DNA of 64,000 bases from Ramlibacter monticola (GCF_016722785.1 NZ_JAEQNE010000001.1:186001-250000); one strand, 5' to 3'; shown: positions 25,783 to 38,112, numbered from the stretch's first letter. The notes: generated from the sequence alone by a model not told the origin. Made by a program: numbers and translations.

Positions 25783-27141
25783 TCAACGAGACTCCCGCTC
25801 GCGGCCGCGGGCGTTGTCGCGCGCGCGGGCGTCGGTGGACGACGAGGACGAGGACGAAGGCGGGGCCGAGGCCGGCGAGGGCTGCTGCGTCGTGGGGTCG
25901 TGCGGCGGCTGCGGCGCCGCAGCGCCGCCGGCGGCCACCTGCTGCAGGATCTTGTCCATCGGCAGGAACAGCATGTTGCTGCCTTGGCGCGACTCCACCA
26001 TCACCTTGGTGACGTTGCTATAGATCTGCTGCATGGACTCCAGGTACAGGCGGTCCCGCGTGACCTGCGGGGCGCGCTGGTATTCGACCAGCAGCAGCTT
26101 GAAACGCTGCGCATCGCCCTGGGCCTGCGCCACGATGCGGGCCTTGTAGCCCTCGGACTCCTGCGCCAGCCGCGAGGCGGCGCCGGTGGCGCGCGGGATC
26201 ACGTCGTTGGCATAGGCCTGCGCCTCGTTCTTGGAGCGCTCGCGCTCCTGGGCGGCGCGCAGCACGTCGTCGAAGGCGGCCTGCACCTGCTCGGGCGGAC
26301 GCACGCCGCCCTGCTGCAGGTTGATGCCGACGACTTCGGCGCCGATCTGGTAGCGGTCCAGGATCTGCTGCATCAGCGTGCGCACGCGCGGTCCGATCTG
26401 GTCGCGCTCGTCGGCCAGCGCCGTGTCCATGCGCATCTTGCCGACCACCTCGCGCACCGCCGTCTCGGCCGCCTGCACCACGGCCTCCTGCGGGTTCTTG
26501 CTGTTGAACAGCCAGGCGCGGGCGTCGTTCAGGCGGTACTGCACGGCGAACTTGATCTCGACGATGTTCTCGTCCTCGGTCAGCATCGCCGATTCCTTGA
26601 GGCCGGTGGCGCGGATCACGTTGTCGCGGCCGACGTCGACCGAGCGGATCTGCGTCACGTAGACGACCTCGTGGCGCTCGATCGGGTACGGCAGCCGCCA
26701 GTTGAAGCCGGCGCCCACGGTGGCGCTGTAGCGCCCGAAGCGCGTGATGACCGCCTGCTGGCCTTCCTGCACGATGAAGATGCCGGTGCCCATCCAGATG
26801 ACCACCACCACGATCGCGATCAGGCCGGCGCCCACCCCGGCGCTCTTCATGTCCGGCTGGAAGTTGCCGTTGCCGCCGCTGCCGAAGTTGCCGCCGCTGC
26901 CCCCGCGCCGGCTGCCGAACAGGCCCCCGAGCTTGCGGTTGAAGTCGCGCCACAGTTCGTCGAGGTCGGGCGGCCCCTGGTTCGGCCCCTTGCCGTCCCC
27001 GCGGTCGCGATCGCGATCGCCGCGGTCACGGTCGTTGTTCTTGTCTTCGCCGCGGCCCCAGCGTGGATCGTTCAGGTTGAACATGCCCCGGATGCGGCCT
27101 ACCAGCCCGGAAGGGAAGAGGCTGCGGGAAAGAAGCTTCAT
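25783..27141 (-). CDS. hflK: Membrane protease modulator HflK
   Basis: 452 aa. A long polar N-terminus (Asp/Arg repeats at 30-50, Gly-rich stretch at 75-95) precedes a single transmembrane helix at about 105-125, then the SPFH domain (V-Q-E-G-Q-Q-A-V) and a coiled coil with A-Q-E-R-E-R-S-K-N-E-A-Q-A-Y-A-N-D-V. The C-terminus is a low-complexity tail with Pro and a run of serines followed by Arg-rich residues. It partners HflC around FtsH. The ATG at 27141 is used; a second in-frame ATG at 27084 begins the better-conserved F-N-L-N-D-P-R-W-G segment and may be the real start. Confidence 0.95.
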   Translation of the reverse strand: MKLLSRSLFPSGLVGRIRGMFNLNDPRWGRGEDKNNDRDRGDRDRDRGDGKGPNQGPPDLDELWRDFNRKLGGLFGSRRGGSGGNFGSGGNGNFQPDMKSAGVGAGLIAIVVVVIWMGTGIFIVQEGQQAVITRFGRYSATVGAGFNWRLPYPIERHEVVYVTQIRSVDVGRDNVIRATGLKESAMLTEDENIVEIKFAVQYRLNDARAWLFNSKNPQEAVVQAAETAVREVVGKMRMDTALADERDQIGPRVRTLMQQILDRYQIGAEVVGINLQQGGVRPPEQVQAAFDDVLRAAQERERSKNEAQAYANDVIPRATGAASRLAQESEGYKARIVAQAQGDAQRFKLLLVEYQRAPQVTRDRLYLESMQQIYSNVTKVMVESRQGSNMLFLPMDKILQQVAAGGAAAPQPPHDPTTQQPSPASAPPSSSSSSSTDARARDNARGRERESR

Positions 27142-27194
27142 TCGTTCGAATCTCTCGTTATCGGCAGCCGCATTGTGCCCAAAAGCGGTTGAGG

Positions 27195-28451
27195 TCAGGA
27201 TGAGCCCGCCGGCTCGGCGTCCGCCCGCTGGGAGGCGACGGACACGATACGGGTGAGTTCCGCGCGCAGGTCCGCCAGGCCCTCGCCCGTGCGGCTGCTG
27301 ACGAACACGCGTGGATGCTGCACGCCTTCCACCTCGAAGCGGTCCACCTGCTGGCGCGGCCGCTGGCTGGCTTCGAGCGCATCGATCTTGTTGAACACCA
27401 GCAGCTGCGGCACCTCCGCGGCGCCGATCTCGTGCAGCACCCGCTGCACTTCCGTGATCTGCTCGTGGTGGTGCGGGTTGGCCGCGTCGACCACGTGCAG
27501 CAGCAGGTCGGCGTCCGCCGCCTCCTGGAGCGTGGCCTGGAAGGCGTCGATCAGGCCGTGCGGCAGGTCGCGGATGAAGCCGACCGTGTCCGACAGCGAC
27601 ACCGAGCGCCCCGCCATGCCGTTGCCCGTCGATGCGTCCTGCAGGAACAGCTGGCGGGTGGTGGTGTCCAGGGTGGCGAACAGCTGGTCGGCCGCATAGG
27701 CGCGGGCCTTCACCAGCGCGTTGAACAGCGTCGATTTGCCGGCGTTGGTGTAGCCCACGATCGAGATGTTGAAGGTCTCGCGCCGCTCGCGCTGGCGCCG
27801 CTGGGTGGCGCGCTGCTTCTTCACCTTGACCAGGCGTTCCCGCGTGCGCTTGATCGAGTCGTCGATCATGCGCCGGTCCAGTTCGATCTGCTTTTCGCCC
27901 GGGCCGCCGCGCACGCCGGCACCGCCAGTCTGGCGCTCCAGGTGCGACCAGCGCCGCACCAGGCGGGTGCTCAGGTACTGCAGGCGGGCCAGTTCCACCT
28001 GCAGCTTGCCTTCGTGGCTGCGGGCGCGCTGGGCGAAGATCTCCAGGATCAGCAGGGTGCGGTCGTTGACCGGCAGGCCCATGTGCCGCTCGAGGTTGCG
28101 CTGCTGCGCCGGGCTCAGGGCCTGGTCGAACAGGATCTCGCTGGCGCCCGTCTCCTCGGCCAGCTGCTTGATCTCGTCCGCCTTGCCGCGGCCGACGAAC
28201 AGCGCGGCGTCCGGGGCCCTGCGCTTGCAGGCCACGCGGGCGACCGGCTCCATGCCCGCGGTCTGGGCGAGCTGGCCCAGTTCCTCGAGTTCGGCGTCGA
28301 AGTGGGGAAGGCCCAGATCCACCCCCACCAGGATGGTGGCGGCGGCCGGGCGTTCGGAGGATGCGGTCAATCCGGCAACCAGGTCAAACGGAGTGCGGGC
28401 CCGCCCAGGCGGGCCGGCTTGCGCGTCAGTCTCAGCTGGCGTTGCCTTCAC
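27195..28451 (-). CDS. hflX: Ribosome-associated GTPase HflX
   Basis: 418 aa. An N-terminal HflX domain (residues about 40-200, with the Gly-rich linker G-G-x-G-x-R-G-G-P-G-E) is followed by a TRAFAC G domain: G1 [10 protein letters not shown]3 D-T-V-G-F-I, G4 N-K-I-D. It splits stalled ribosomes under heat or other stress. The start is GTG 28451, which lies inside the end of hfq, giving a 20-bp overlap; there is no usable start downstream before conserved sequence. Co-translation with hfq is likely. hflK follows 53 bp later. Confidence 0.95.
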   Translation of the reverse strand: MKATPAETDAQAGPPGRARTPFDLVAGLTASSERPAAATILVGVDLGLPHFDAELEELGQLAQTAGMEPVARVACKRRAPDAALFVGRGKADEIKQLAEETGASEILFDQALSPAQQRNLERHMGLPVNDRTLLILEIFAQRARSHEGKLQVELARLQYLSTRLVRRWSHLERQTGGAGVRGGPGEKQIELDRRMIDDSIKRTRERLVKVKKQRATQRRQRERRETFNISIVGYTNAGKSTLFNALVKARAYAADQLFATLDTTTRQLFLQDASTGNGMAGRSVSLSDTVGFIRDLPHGLIDAFQATLQEAADADLLLHVVDAANPHHHEQITEVQRVLHEIGAAEVPQLLVFNKIDALEASQRPRQQVDRFEVEGVQHPRVFVSSRTGEGLADLRAELTRIVSVASQRADAEPAGSS

Positions 28452-28680
28452 CCGTTTCCGCGGGTGAGAAGTTCACGGCCCGGCCCGGGACGATGGTGGA
28501 GATCGCGTGCTTGTAGACCATCTGCGTCACGGTGTTGCGAAGCAGCACCACGTACTGGTCGAAGGATTCGATCTGGCCCTGCAGCTTGATGCCGTTGACG
28601 AGGTAAATCGACACCGGGACATGCTCTCGACGCAGGGTGTTCAGGAAGGGGTCTTGTAGTAGCTGCCCTTTGTTGCTCAC
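28432..28680 (-). CDS. hfq: RNA chaperone Hfq
   Basis: 82 aa Sm-like hexameric protein that pairs small RNAs with mRNAs. The Sm1 segment ([15 protein letters not shown]) and Sm2 motif ([10 protein letters not shown]) are intact; the C-terminal tail is short (about 15 residues), as usual in Betaproteobacteria. The start codon is GTG 28680, with GGAG 6 bp upstream. The last 20 bp overlap hflX. The 131-bp gap upstream separates it from der and probably holds its promoter, though no convincing -35/-10 pair is visible. Confidence 0.97.
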   Translation of the reverse strand: MSNKGQLLQDPFLNTLRREHVPVSIYLVNGIKLQGQIESFDQYVVLLRNTVTQMVYKHAISTIVPGRAVNFSPAETGEGNAS

Positions 28681-28811
28681 GATATTCTCCGTGTTTCCGG
28701 TGTTGTTGGAGATTGCACATTACCACAGCAACGGTGCCGGGCGCTCAATCCCTGACGGCCCAGTTGCAGCCGTTGATGCGAATTTCAGGTCCGACGGTCG
28801 GCCGGCCGGCC

Positions 28812-30152
28812 TTATTCCTTGTCGGCGTAGGGATTCTTCGAGGTGCGCATCTCGATGCGCAGGGGGGTCCCCACCAGTCCGAACTCCTTGCGGAAGCGCC
28901 CTTCCAGGAAGCGCTTGTAGGCGTCGGTGACGTGCTCCAGCGAGTTGCCGTGGACCACGATCACGGGCGGGTTCATGCCGCCCTGGTGGGCGTAGCGCAG
29001 CTTGGGCCGGAACATGCCGGAGCGCTTGGGCGACTGGAACTGCACCGCCTCGTGCACCAGCCGGGTGAGCACGGGGGTCGTCATCTTCATCATGGCCGAC
29101 TTGTAGGCCTGCCCGATGGACGTCCAGACCGGCCCCAGGCCCTGGCGCTTGGCCGCCGAGATGAAGTGCAGGTCGGCGAACTTCAGGAAGGGCAGGCGCT
29201 GCTCCACCTGGCGGCGCACCAGCTCGCGCTGGTAGTCGTCCACCGCGTCCCACTTGTTGATGGCCAGCACCACGGCGCGGCCGCTTTCCAGGATGAAGCC
29301 GGCGATGTGGGCGTCCTGGTCGGTCACGCCCTGGGTGGCGTCCAGCAGCAGCAGGACGACATTCGCCGACTCGATCGCCTGCAACGTCTTGACCACCGAG
29401 AACTTCTCGATCGCCTCGAACACCTTGCCCTTGCGGCGCAGGCCGGCCGTGTCGATCAGCTCGAACTTCTGGCCGCCGCGCTCGAAGGGCACCGAGATGG
29501 CGTCCCGGGTGGTGCCGGGCAGGTCGAAGGCGACCAGCCGCTCCTCGCCCAGCCAGGCGTTGATCAGGGTCGACTTGCCGACGTTGGGGCGGCCGGCCAC
29601 GGCCAGCTTGAGGATGCCGCTCTGCTGGGCGGCATCGGCGTCTTCCGCCTCCTCGGGCAGGTTCAGCGGCTCGAAGGCCACGTCCACCAGGCTGCGGATG
29701 CCCTGCCCGTGGGCGGCGGACACAGGGTGGACCTCGCCCAGCCCCAGTTCGTAGAACTCGGCCAGCTGCGCGCCCTCCTGCATGCCTTCGGCCTTGTTGG
29801 CCGCCAGCACGGTGGGCTTGCCCAGCTTGCGCAGGTAGTTGGCGATGTCGTGGTCCTGGGCGGACAGGCCGCCCCGCGCATCGACCACGAACACCACGAT
29901 GTCGGCCTCGGCCACCGCCTGCTGCGTCTGCTTGGCCATCTCCTTGTAGATGCCCTGCTCCGCGGTCGGCTCGAAGCCGCCGGTGTCGATGACGATGAAC
30001 TCGTAGCGGCCCTGCTTCGCGTTGCCGTAGTGGCGGTCGCGCGTGAGGCCCGCGAAGTCGGCGACGATGGCGTCGCGCGACTTGGTCAGCCGGTTGAAGA
30101 GCGTCGATTTCCCGACGTTGGGGCGGCCCACCAGGGCCATCACCGGCTTCAT
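28812..30152 (-). CDS. der: Ribosome-assembly GTPase Der (EngA)
   Basis: 446 aa with two tandem G domains, each with G-R-P-N-V-G-K-S-T (near residues 8 and about 185), D-T-G-G / D-T-A-G and N-K-x-D/E motifs, and a C-terminal KH-like domain. It acts in late assembly of the 50S subunit. The ATG at 30152 starts directly at the first G domain. It lies 8 bp after the bamB stop, so the yfgM-like, bamB and der genes form one transcript, a widely conserved order. Confidence 0.97.
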   Translation of the reverse strand: MKPVMALVGRPNVGKSTLFNRLTKSRDAIVADFAGLTRDRHYGNAKQGRYEFIVIDTGGFEPTAEQGIYKEMAKQTQQAVAEADIVVFVVDARGGLSAQDHDIANYLRKLGKPTVLAANKAEGMQEGAQLAEFYELGLGEVHPVSAAHGQGIRSLVDVAFEPLNLPEEAEDADAAQQSGILKLAVAGRPNVGKSTLINAWLGEERLVAFDLPGTTRDAISVPFERGGQKFELIDTAGLRRKGKVFEAIEKFSVVKTLQAIESANVVLLLLDATQGVTDQDAHIAGFILESGRAVVLAINKWDAVDDYQRELVRRQVEQRLPFLKFADLHFISAAKRQGLGPVWTSIGQAYKSAMMKMTTPVLTRLVHEAVQFQSPKRSGMFRPKLRYAHQGGMNPPVIVVHGNSLEHVTDAYKRFLEGRFRKEFGLVGTPLRIEMRTSKNPYADKE

Positions 30153-30160
30153 GTCTATCC

Positions 30161-31312
30161 TTACTGCGGGACGAACCCGTAGACGTTGCCGCCGTGCGTC
30201 ACGACCACCAGCGTGTTCCCCGCGGCGACCGGTGCGGCCGCGATGGCGGTGCCGTCGGTGGGCAGGCGATTGAGCAGCGAGCCGTCCTCTCGCGACAGCA
30301 GGTGGACGAAGCCGAACTCGTCGCCGACCACCACGGAGCGGCCCAGGGCGAGCGGCGTGCCGACGCCGCGCCACTGGAGCTTGTCGTTGACCCAGGCCCG
30401 CTGGCCGTCGCTGCGGCGCCAGGAGACGATCTTGCTGTCGCTCTCGGTGCCGAACACGTTGGCGGCATCGCCGCTGAGGCCCTCGGAGCCGTTGGCGCGC
30501 TGCGTCCAGGCCACGGTGCCGCGGGCCGCGTCGGCGCAGCCCACGGCGGCCTGGAAGGCCCGCGCGCAGACCGAGTCGCCCACGCGGCTCACCCGGCCGA
30601 CCAGGTCGACCAGGCGCTCGACGTCGTTGATGCCGCGCGCGGTGGCGATCGGCACTTCCCAGCGCACGCTGCCGTTCAGCGGGTTCAGGCCCGCCAGCCG
30701 GCCGCCCTGCCCCACCACGAGGGTGTCGCCCACGGCCAGGATCACGCCGGCCTGGCGCAGCACCAGCGGCTCGCCCTGGCGCTGCTGCGTCCACAGGCGG
30801 CGGCCGGTGCCGCCGTCGAAGGCGGACACGGAGCGGTCGCCCCCCAGCACGAACACCCGCGCGCCGGCCACCAGGGGCGCGGTGTACGACAGGGCGTTGA
30901 GCTTCTGGCGCCAGACTTCCTTGCCGCTGGAGAAGGCGACCAGTTCGTTGTTGCGCGTCACCACGGCGGCCGTGCCGCCATCGAAGCCCACGCCGGCGGC
31001 CAGCGGGGCGCCGGCGCTGCCGCGCCATTGCTCGCGGCCGCTGGTGGCGTCGAAGCCGGCTACCGTGCCGTCGCTGGAGGCGACGGCGGCGACATTGCCG
31101 TTGACGGCCACCACCAGCGGGAAATCGACCGCGCCGACCCTGGCGGTCCAGGACTGCTGCACGCCGATCAGGTTGGGGTTGGGCTGCAGGTCGGCCGGCT
31201 TCGGCTTTTCCGCCCCTCCCACGAAGGGCAGCGAATTCAGGAAGGAGCAGCCGGCCAGCAGCGCGACCGCCCCGGCGGCCAGCACGGCGCGGGTGAGGCG
31301 CGGTCCCGTCAT
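30161..31312 (-). CDS. bamB: Outer-membrane assembly lipoprotein BamB
   Basis: 383 aa. Lipobox L-A-G-C near residue 22, then an eight-bladed PQQ-type beta-propeller with repeated W-x-x-x and G-x-L-x-x-L-x-x-x-x-G signatures. It is anchored to the inner leaflet of the outer membrane and scaffolds BamA in the BAM complex. The start ATG overlaps the stop of the upstream TPR gene (ATGA), so the two are translationally coupled. BamD is encoded separately at 41.8 kb. Confidence 0.96.
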   Translation of the reverse strand: MTGPRLTRAVLAAGAVALLAGCSFLNSLPFVGGAEKPKPADLQPNPNLIGVQQSWTARVGAVDFPLVVAVNGNVAAVASSDGTVAGFDATSGREQWRGSAGAPLAAGVGFDGGTAAVVTRNNELVAFSSGKEVWRQKLNALSYTAPLVAGARVFVLGGDRSVSAFDGGTGRRLWTQQRQGEPLVLRQAGVILAVGDTLVVGQGGRLAGLNPLNGSVRWEVPIATARGINDVERLVDLVGRVSRVGDSVCARAFQAAVGCADAARGTVAWTQRANGSEGLSGDAANVFGTESDSKIVSWRRSDGQRAWVNDKLQWRGVGTPLALGRSVVVGDEFGFVHLLSREDGSLLNRLPTDGTAIAAAPVAAGNTLVVVTHGGNVYGFVPQ

Positions 31313-31986
31313 GACTTGGCGGGCTCCCCGGCGGGCTTGAGCGTCTGCACGTCCACGCCGAGGGCGGTGAGCTTCACCTCCACCAGCGGGCGGTACTGCG
31401 AATCGGCGGGGAAGCCCTGCCAGGCCTTCATGTATTCCAGCTTGGCCTGGTCCTTGTTGCCCTGCAGGTTGTAGATGTCGCCGCGGCGGTCGGCCGCCAG
31501 CGGCTCGAACTCGCGCGGCACGCCGGAGGTGAGCTGCTTCAGGGCGCCGTCGAAGTCCTTGGCCTGCACCAGCAGGCCGGCCAGGCGCAGCTTCGCCACC
31601 GCTTGCAGCCCCTCGTCGCTGGCGTCGCTGGCCACCCACTGGAGCGCGGACTTGGCCGCATCGGCCTTGCCGGTCTCGGCGAGCACGCGCCCGGCCAGCA
31701 GGCCCGCCTGCTGCGCGTAGGTGGTGCGGCCGAACTTGTCCTTGATGTCCTTGAAGGCCTGCTCCACGCGGGCGGCGTCGCCGCCCACCGCGGCGCGTTC
31801 CACCTCGTCGTAGAGGAAGGAGGCCTGCACCGCCTGCCGCCGCTGCCAGTACTGCCAGCCATTCCAGGCGGCGACGGAGCCGAAGATGACGATGAGGATC
31901 CAGGTGATCAGGTTGCCGTACTGGTTCCAGAAGTGCTTGAGTTCGTCAAGCTGTTCCTGTTCTTCGAGGTCTAAGTGTCTAGCCAT
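31309..31986 (-). CDS. YfgM-like TPR membrane protein
   Basis: 225 aa. A short cytosolic N-terminus ([13 protein letters not shown]) precedes one transmembrane helix at about residues 26-46, followed by a periplasmic domain of tetratricopeptide-like helices. YfgM is an ancillary subunit of the SecYEG translocon involved in handing clients to periplasmic chaperones. The order with bamB and der is conserved. A small hairpin (GCCCT-TCGG-AGGGC, 31992-32005) sits immediately upstream of the start, in the leader between hisS and this gene. Confidence 0.93.
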   Translation of the reverse strand: MARHLDLEEQEQLDELKHFWNQYGNLITWILIVIFGSVAAWNGWQYWQRRQAVQASFLYDEVERAAVGGDAARVEQAFKDIKDKFGRTTYAQQAGLLAGRVLAETGKADAAKSALQWVASDASDEGLQAVAKLRLAGLLVQAKDFDGALKQLTSGVPREFEPLAADRRGDIYNLQGNKDQAKLEYMKAWQGFPADSQYRPLVEVKLTALGVDVQTLKPAGEPAKS

Positions 31987-32058
31987 GTCATGCCCTTCGG
32001 AGGGCTTCTTGTGCGCCCGGTTGGGGTGGGATTGTAGGTGAGCCGCCCGGGCGGGGGC

Positions 32059-33402
32059 TCAGGCGCGCAGCGTGCCGGCCCAGGCCGCCGGGTCGGCGAG
32101 CGGCCGCAGTTCCTGGGAGCCGGCCCGCAGGTCCTTCACGGTGACCTGTCCCTGCGCCAGTTCGTCGCCCCCGAAGACCAGGGCGAAGCGGGCGCCGCTC
32201 GCGTCGGCCTTCTTGAACTGCGACTTCATGCTGCCGGGGCCGTCCGCCCCGCCCGCGTGCTGCTGCACGCGCACGCCGGCGGTGCGCAGCGCCTCCAGGG
32301 CGACGATCACCGGGGGCAGCGGGGTGCCCGCCGGCACGACCGCATAGGCATCGGGCGCCGCGCTGGGCACGGCGACCTTCAGCTCCTGCAGGAGCAGCAG
32401 CAGGCGCTCGATGCCGAGGCCGAAGCCCACCGCGGGCGCGGGCTTGCCCCCCAGCTGCTCGATCAGCCCGTCGTAGCGGCCGCCGCCGCAGACCGTGCCC
32501 TGCGAGCCGAGCTGGTCGGTCACCCACTCGAACACGGTGAGGTTGTAGTAGTCCATGCCCCGCACCAGGCGCGGGTTGACGCGGTATTCCAGGCCCACCG
32601 CGTCCAGCGCCGCGCGCACGGCGTCGAAGTGGGCGCGCGAAGCCTCGCCGAGGTGGTCGATCAGCCGCGGCGCCCCTTCGATCAGGGCCTGCATGGAGGG
32701 CACCTTGCTGTCCAGGATGCGCAGCGGGTTGGTGTGCAGGCGCCGCTTCGAATCCTCGTCCAGGGCGTCGGCGTGCTGCTGGAAGTACGCCACCAGCGCC
32801 TCGCGGTGGGCCCGCCGCTCCTCCGGCTGGCCCAGGCTGTTCAACTCCAGCCGCACGTCGCGGCCCTCGACCAGGCCCAGCTCGCGCCACAGGGCGCGGG
32901 CCATGAGGATCATCTCGGCGTCCACGTCGGGGCCGGCGAAGCCCAGCGCCTCGACATCGAGCTGGAAGAACTGGCGGTAGCGGCCCTTCTGCGGCCGCTC
33001 GTGGCGGAACATCGGCCCGATGGTCCACAGCCGCAGCGGGCCGTTGTACAGGGCGTTGTGCTCGTTCATCGCGCGCACGATGCCGGCGGTGGCCTCGGGA
33101 CGCAGGGTCAGGCGGTCGCCGTTCATGGAATCGACGAAGGAGTACATCTCCTTCTCCACGATGTCGGTGACTTCGCCGAGGCCGCGCACGAACAGCGCGG
33201 TCGGCTCGACGATCGGCGTCAGCAGGTACTGGTAGCCGTAGCGCGCCATGGCCGTGCGCACGCAGGATTCGAACCACTGCCACAGGGCGGAGTCCGGCAG
33301 CCGTTCCGTGCGCGGCACGGAGGGCGGCAGGATGTCGTTCATGCCCTTGACGGCAACGAGTTTCTCCGCCTTCTTCGCGGCGGCATTGTTTTCGGTGGTC
33401 AT
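32059..33402 (-). CDS. hisS: Histidyl-tRNA synthetase
   Basis: 447 aa class II synthetase charging tRNA-His. Motif 2 is visible as [14 protein letters not shown] near residue 135; the histidine-specific R-G-M-D-Y-Y-N segment lies near 275 and G-G-G-R-Y-D-G near 302; the C-terminal anticodon-binding domain is present. Full length. The 5-bp gap to ispG indicates an operon. A 12-bp palindrome CCGCCCGGGCGG (32043-32054) lies 4 bp after the stop and may weaken read-through into the yfgM-like gene. Confidence 0.97.
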   Translation of the reverse strand: MTTENNAAAKKAEKLVAVKGMNDILPPSVPRTERLPDSALWQWFESCVRTAMARYGYQYLLTPIVEPTALFVRGLGEVTDIVEKEMYSFVDSMNGDRLTLRPEATAGIVRAMNEHNALYNGPLRLWTIGPMFRHERPQKGRYRQFFQLDVEALGFAGPDVDAEMILMARALWRELGLVEGRDVRLELNSLGQPEERRAHREALVAYFQQHADALDEDSKRRLHTNPLRILDSKVPSMQALIEGAPRLIDHLGEASRAHFDAVRAALDAVGLEYRVNPRLVRGMDYYNLTVFEWVTDQLGSQGTVCGGGRYDGLIEQLGGKPAPAVGFGLGIERLLLLLQELKVAVPSAAPDAYAVVPAGTPLPPVIVALEALRTAGVRVQQHAGGADGPGSMKSQFKKADASGARFALVFGGDELAQGQVTVKDLRAGSQELRPLADPAAWAGTLRA

Positions 33403-33407
33403 GTCGC

Positions 33408-34679
33408 TCAGGCGCTCTCGGCCACGCGGCCGAAGCGCTTCTCGATGTAGTTCTCGACGATCTGGTGGAACTCGTTCGCGATGTTGTCGCCGCGCAGGGT
33501 CATCGCCTTCTGGCCGTCGATGAAGACGGGCGCGGCGGGCGCCTCGCCGGTGCCGGGCAGGCTGATGCCGATGTCGGCATGCTTGCTCTCGCCGGGGCCG
33601 TTGACGATGCAGCCCATCACGGCCACCTTCATCTTCTCGACGCCCGGGTACTTCGCGCGCCACACCGGCATCTGCGCGCGCAGGAAGTCGTCGATCTGCT
33701 TGGCGAGTTCCTGGAAGGTGGTGCTGGTGGTGCGGCCGCAGCCGGGGCAGGCGGTGACGCTCGGCACGAAGCTGCGCAGGCCCAGGGCCTGCAGGATCTC
33801 GGAGGCGATCACGACTTCCTGCGTGCGCGCTTCGCCGGGCTGCGGCGTGAGCGAGACGCGGATCGTGTCGCCGATGCCTTCCTGCAGGAGGATGCCCATC
33901 GCCACGGCGGAGGCCACCGTGCCCTTGGTGGCCATGCCGGCCTCGGTCAGGCCCAGGTGCAGCGGGTAGTCGCAGCGGCGGGCCAGCTCGCGGTAGACCG
34001 AGATCAGGTCCTGCACGCCGCTGACCTTGCAGGACAGCAGGACCTGCTCGTGCCGCATGCCGAGCTCCTCGGCCAGGCGCGCCGACTGGAGGGCGGAGGT
34101 GATCAGCGCCTCGTACATCACCTGCTTCGCGTCCCAGGGCGGGTCGCGGCGGGCGTTCTCGTCCATCAGCTGCGCGAGCAGCTCCTGGTCGAGGCTGCCC
34201 CAGTTGACGCCGATGCGCACCGGCTTGTCCCACCGCAGCGCCGCCTCGATCATCTGCGCGAACTGGCGGTCCTTCTTGTCGCCCTTGCCGACGTTGCCGG
34301 GGTTGATGCGGTACTTGGACAGCGCCTGCGCGCAGCCCGGGAATTCCGTCAGCAAGCGGTGGCCGTTGTAGTGGAAGTCGCCCACCAGCGGCACGTCGAT
34401 GCCCATGCGATCGAGCTGCTCGCGGATGTAGGGCACCTGCTGCGCGGCTTCCGGCGTGTTGACCGTGATGCGCACCAGCTCCGATCCCGCGACGGCGAGC
34501 TCCTTCACCTGGATCGCCGTGGCGATCGCGTCCTGGGTGTCGGTGTTGGTCATCGACTGCACGCGCACCGGCGCGTCGCCCCCGACCGTGACCACGCGCG
34601 CGCCCCACACGACGCGGGCCTGGGCGGAGCGGCGCGCCCGGGGGGCGGCGGGTTCGATCGGGAGGCAGTCTGGCTTCAT
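33408..34679 (-). CDS. ispG: 4-hydroxy-3-methylbut-2-enyl diphosphate synthase IspG
   Basis: 423 aa. It reduces MEcPP to HMBPP in the MEP isoprenoid pathway using a [4Fe-4S] cluster and electrons from ferredoxin or flavodoxin. Cluster ligands are seen as C-P-G-C in the second half (T-A-C-P-G-C-G-R-T) and the later [10 protein letters not shown]. The N-terminal TIM-barrel starts with [17 protein letters not shown]. The ATG at 34679 shares a base with the rodZ TGA (TGATG); a GTG at 34682 is an alternative. Confidence 0.96.
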   Translation of the reverse strand: MKPDCLPIEPAAPRARRSAQARVVWGARVVTVGGDAPVRVQSMTNTDTQDAIATAIQVKELAVAGSELVRITVNTPEAAQQVPYIREQLDRMGIDVPLVGDFHYNGHRLLTEFPGCAQALSKYRINPGNVGKGDKKDRQFAQMIEAALRWDKPVRIGVNWGSLDQELLAQLMDENARRDPPWDAKQVMYEALITSALQSARLAEELGMRHEQVLLSCKVSGVQDLISVYRELARRCDYPLHLGLTEAGMATKGTVASAVAMGILLQEGIGDTIRVSLTPQPGEARTQEVVIASEILQALGLRSFVPSVTACPGCGRTTSTTFQELAKQIDDFLRAQMPVWRAKYPGVEKMKVAVMGCIVNGPGESKHADIGISLPGTGEAPAAPVFIDGQKAMTLRGDNIANEFHQIVENYIEKRFGRVAESA

Positions 34680-35623
34680 CACTTCACTTCGAATCGGGCG
34701 ACGTTGTCGCGCGACAGGCGCGCGATGTCGAACGGCTTGCCGCGCACCTGCACCTCGGTGCTCTGGGCGCTGCCGACGACCACCGACAGCGGCAGCGGGC
34801 CGTCCACGCCGGCGGACTCGCCGGGTTCCAGCAGGCGCTGCATGACGGTGGTGCCGCTCGCGTCCTTCACCTGGACCCAGGACTGGGCGCGGGCGCGGAA
34901 GACGACGATGCCCGTGGTCTGGACCGGGCCGGAAGCGCCGACGGCGGGCGCCGGGGCGGCAGCGGCGGGCACGGCGGCCGTGCCCGGACTGGTGCGCAAC
35001 TGCATGCCGGCGACCTCGGGCGCCTGCGTCACGGCGGCGGGCGTGGGCACGGGGCCGGCGGCCGACGCGGGCGTGGCCGGCAGGCCGGGGGCGGCGCCGA
35101 TCGCCGGCGCGGAGGTGCCTTGCTCCGGTCGCGGTTCGGCCGCAGCGGGGGCCGGGGCCGGCTCGGAGCCGCCAGGCGCCACGCTGTCGTAGCTGCGCTG
35201 CGCGAGCGGCAGGAAGATCAGCACGAGCGCGCCGAGCAGGAGCGCGACGACCGTCAGCACCACCGGGCGCGAGACCTGCGCCAGCAGGCCGGGCAGCGGC
35301 CCGTCCTTGGGCGAGTGGAAGGGTTCGTTGACCGCGTAGGCCCGCTCCGCCAGCCGCGGCTGCGGGTTCTGCGGCAGCCGTTGCAGCACCGGCATCGGAT
35401 CGATCTTGAGCGTGCGGCAGACGCTGGACGCGAGCGCGCGCACGAACACCGCATCCGGCAACTCCTCGTACTGGTCCTCCTCCAGCGCCTCGAGCTTGCG
35501 CACGGGCACCTTGAGGTTGGCCGCGAGCGTCGCGACGTGCAGCCCGGCGGCCTCGCGGGCCTGCCGCAGCAGCGTGCCGGCGCTCACGCCGTCGTCGGTG
35601 ACGGGCGCCTGGTTCTCACTCAT
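34679..35623 (-). CDS. rodZ: RodZ-like cytoskeletal protein (HTH plus DUF4115)
   Basis: 314 aa. An N-terminal cytoplasmic helix-turn-helix (residues about 14-80), one transmembrane helix at about 120-140, a long Ala/Pro-rich periplasmic linker (about 150-225) and a C-terminal DUF4115 beta domain. RodZ links MreB filaments to the membrane and supports rod shape. The linker is longer and more Pro/Ala-rich than in E. coli. It overlaps pilW by 8 bp and ispG by one base; the block pilW-rodZ-ispG-hisS is conserved among Betaproteobacteria. Confidence 0.92.
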   Translation of the reverse strand: MSENQAPVTDDGVSAGTLLRQAREAAGLHVATLAANLKVPVRKLEALEEDQYEELPDAVFVRALASSVCRTLKIDPMPVLQRLPQNPQPRLAERAYAVNEPFHSPKDGPLPGLLAQVSRPVVLTVVALLLGALVLIFLPLAQRSYDSVAPGGSEPAPAPAAAEPRPEQGTSAPAIGAAPGLPATPASAAGPVPTPAAVTQAPEVAGMQLRTSPGTAAVPAAAAPAPAVGASGPVQTTGIVVFRARAQSWVQVKDASGTTVMQRLLEPGESAGVDGPLPLSVVVGSAQSTEVQVRGKPFDIARLSRDNVARFEVK

Positions 35624-36452
35624 CGAAAGCCTTCCGGTCCAGGGACTGGCGCTCGCGCGACTGCGGGTAGCGCTTGCGCAGCTGGTCGCTCAGCTGGGCC
35701 ATCGCCTCGGCGTCGTTCATGCGGTTTTCCACCTTGATCCCGAGCCACAGCGTCTCGGCGTTGGCCAGCTCGCTGTTGTTCAGGCGGCGGATGTAGAACT
35801 GCGCCCGCTCGTAGTCGCCCCGCTGGTACAGCAGGCGCGCCAGGTTGTAGCCGACGATGGGATTGCCGGCATCGAGCTCGTAGGCGCGGGTCAGGCTGCG
35901 TTCCGCCTCCGGGCGCAGGCCCCCGCGCGCCTGGCACAGGCCCAGCGTCATCAGCGATTTGGCCTTGTCGGGATACAGCGGGTTGGCCATCGCCTGGTCG
36001 AAGGAGCGGTACGACTCCGGGTAACGACCGAGCTGGCACTGCAGCCAGCCGTAGTTGTGGTGCGCGTTGGCGTCGCGCGGATTGATCGCGATCGCGCGGC
36101 GGAAGCTCTCTTCGGCCTCGCGGTTGTCGCCGAGGCGCATGTAGACCAGGCCGCGCAGGTTGTAGGCGTCGCCCAGGGTGGGATCGGCCGCGATGACCTG
36201 CTTCAGCTCATCGAGCGCGACCTCGGTCTTGCCTTCCTGGAAGTAGCCGGTGGCCAGTTCGAGCCGGATGCGGGCGCGCTTGCGGTTCTCGGGTTCGTCG
36301 GAAGGCGTCACCATGTCGATGGTGGAAGCCTGCTGCTGCGACGCCTGCGTGGCGCAGCCCGCGAGCAGCGTCGAAGCCAGCAACGATGCCAGGCCCGCGG
36401 CCGCGAGCCAGTGCGCCGTGGAGCGGCTCCGCCCCACCATCGCCATCCTCAT
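35616..36452 (-). CDS. pilW: Type IV pilus biogenesis lipoprotein PilW (PilF)
   Basis: 278 aa. Lipobox L-A-G-C with lipidated Cys33, followed by about six TPR repeats (G-Y-F-Q-E-G-K..., A-Y-N-L-R-G-L-V-Y). This outer-membrane lipoprotein guides multimerisation and localisation of the PilQ secretin for type IV pili. The 5' end has a GGAGG ribosome site that overlaps the 3' end of rlmN; ATG 36452 lies 3 bp past the rlmN stop. The gene overlaps rodZ by 8 bp. Confidence 0.94.
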   Translation of the reverse strand: MRMAMVGRSRSTAHWLAAAGLASLLASTLLAGCATQASQQQASTIDMVTPSDEPENRKRARIRLELATGYFQEGKTEVALDELKQVIAADPTLGDAYNLRGLVYMRLGDNREAEESFRRAIAINPRDANAHHNYGWLQCQLGRYPESYRSFDQAMANPLYPDKAKSLMTLGLCQARGGLRPEAERSLTRAYELDAGNPIVGYNLARLLYQRGDYERAQFYIRRLNNSELANAETLWLGIKVENRMNDAEAMAQLSDQLRKRYPQSRERQSLDRKAFDE

Positions 36453-36455
36453 TCC

Positions 36456-37601
<1,146 letters not shown>

Positions 37602-37641
37602 CGCGTGCAGGCGCAGCGCCGGGCCGCCCCAGGCGCGCCTC

Positions 37642-37680
37642 GCCCCCTCGGGGGGCAGCGCAACGCGGTGGAGCGGCGGG
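37642..37680. repeat. GCCCCCTCGGGGGGC repeat, copy 2
   Basis: The same 19 bp as at 25731 (GCCCCCTCGGGGGGCAGCG) followed by a similar GTG-GAGCG-GGGG tail. It ends 6 bp after the ndk stop region on the minus strand, between ndk and rlmN. An AGGCGCGCCT palindrome lies just before it. Confidence 0.75.
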
Positions 37681-37686
37681 GCACTG

Positions 37687-38112
37687 TTACCTCGCGTAGA
37701 TGTTCATCGCCGGGAAGAAGAAGGCGACTTCGTTCTTCGCGGTCTCGGGGGCGTCGGAGCCGTGCACCGCGTTGGCGTCGATGCTGTCGGCGAAGTCGGC
37801 GCGGATGGTGCCGGGGGCGGCCTTCTTGGGATCGGTGGCGCCCATCAGGTCGCGGTTCTTCAGGATCGCGCCCTCGCCTTCCAGCACCTGGATCATCACC
37901 GGGCCGGAGATCATGAATTCCACCAGGTCCTTGAAGAAGGGACGCTCCTTGTGCACGGCGTAGAACTGCTCGGCTTCCCGGCGCGACAGGTGGGCCATCT
38001 TCGCCGCGATGACCTTCAGGCCGGCGGCTTCGAAGCGCGCGTAGATCTGGCCGATCACGTTCTTGGCCACGGCGTCGGGCTTGATGATGGAAAGGGTGCG
38101 TTCGATTGCCAT
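37687..38112 (-). CDS. ndk: Nucleoside diphosphate kinase
   Basis: 141 aa, full length. It exchanges the gamma phosphate between nucleoside tri- and diphosphates through phospho-His117 in N-A-V-H-G-S-D; the N-terminal [10 protein letters not shown] stretch is conserved. A minus-strand -10 (TAAAAT) lies about 67 bp upstream and copy C of the palindrome repeat lies 108 bp upstream, so ndk probably has its own promoter downstream of the repeat. Confidence 0.97.
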   Translation of the reverse strand: MAIERTLSIIKPDAVAKNVIGQIYARFEAAGLKVIAAKMAHLSRREAEQFYAVHKERPFFKDLVEFMISGPVMIQVLEGEGAILKNRDLMGATDPKKAAPGTIRADFADSIDANAVHGSDAPETAKNEVAFFFPAMNIYAR

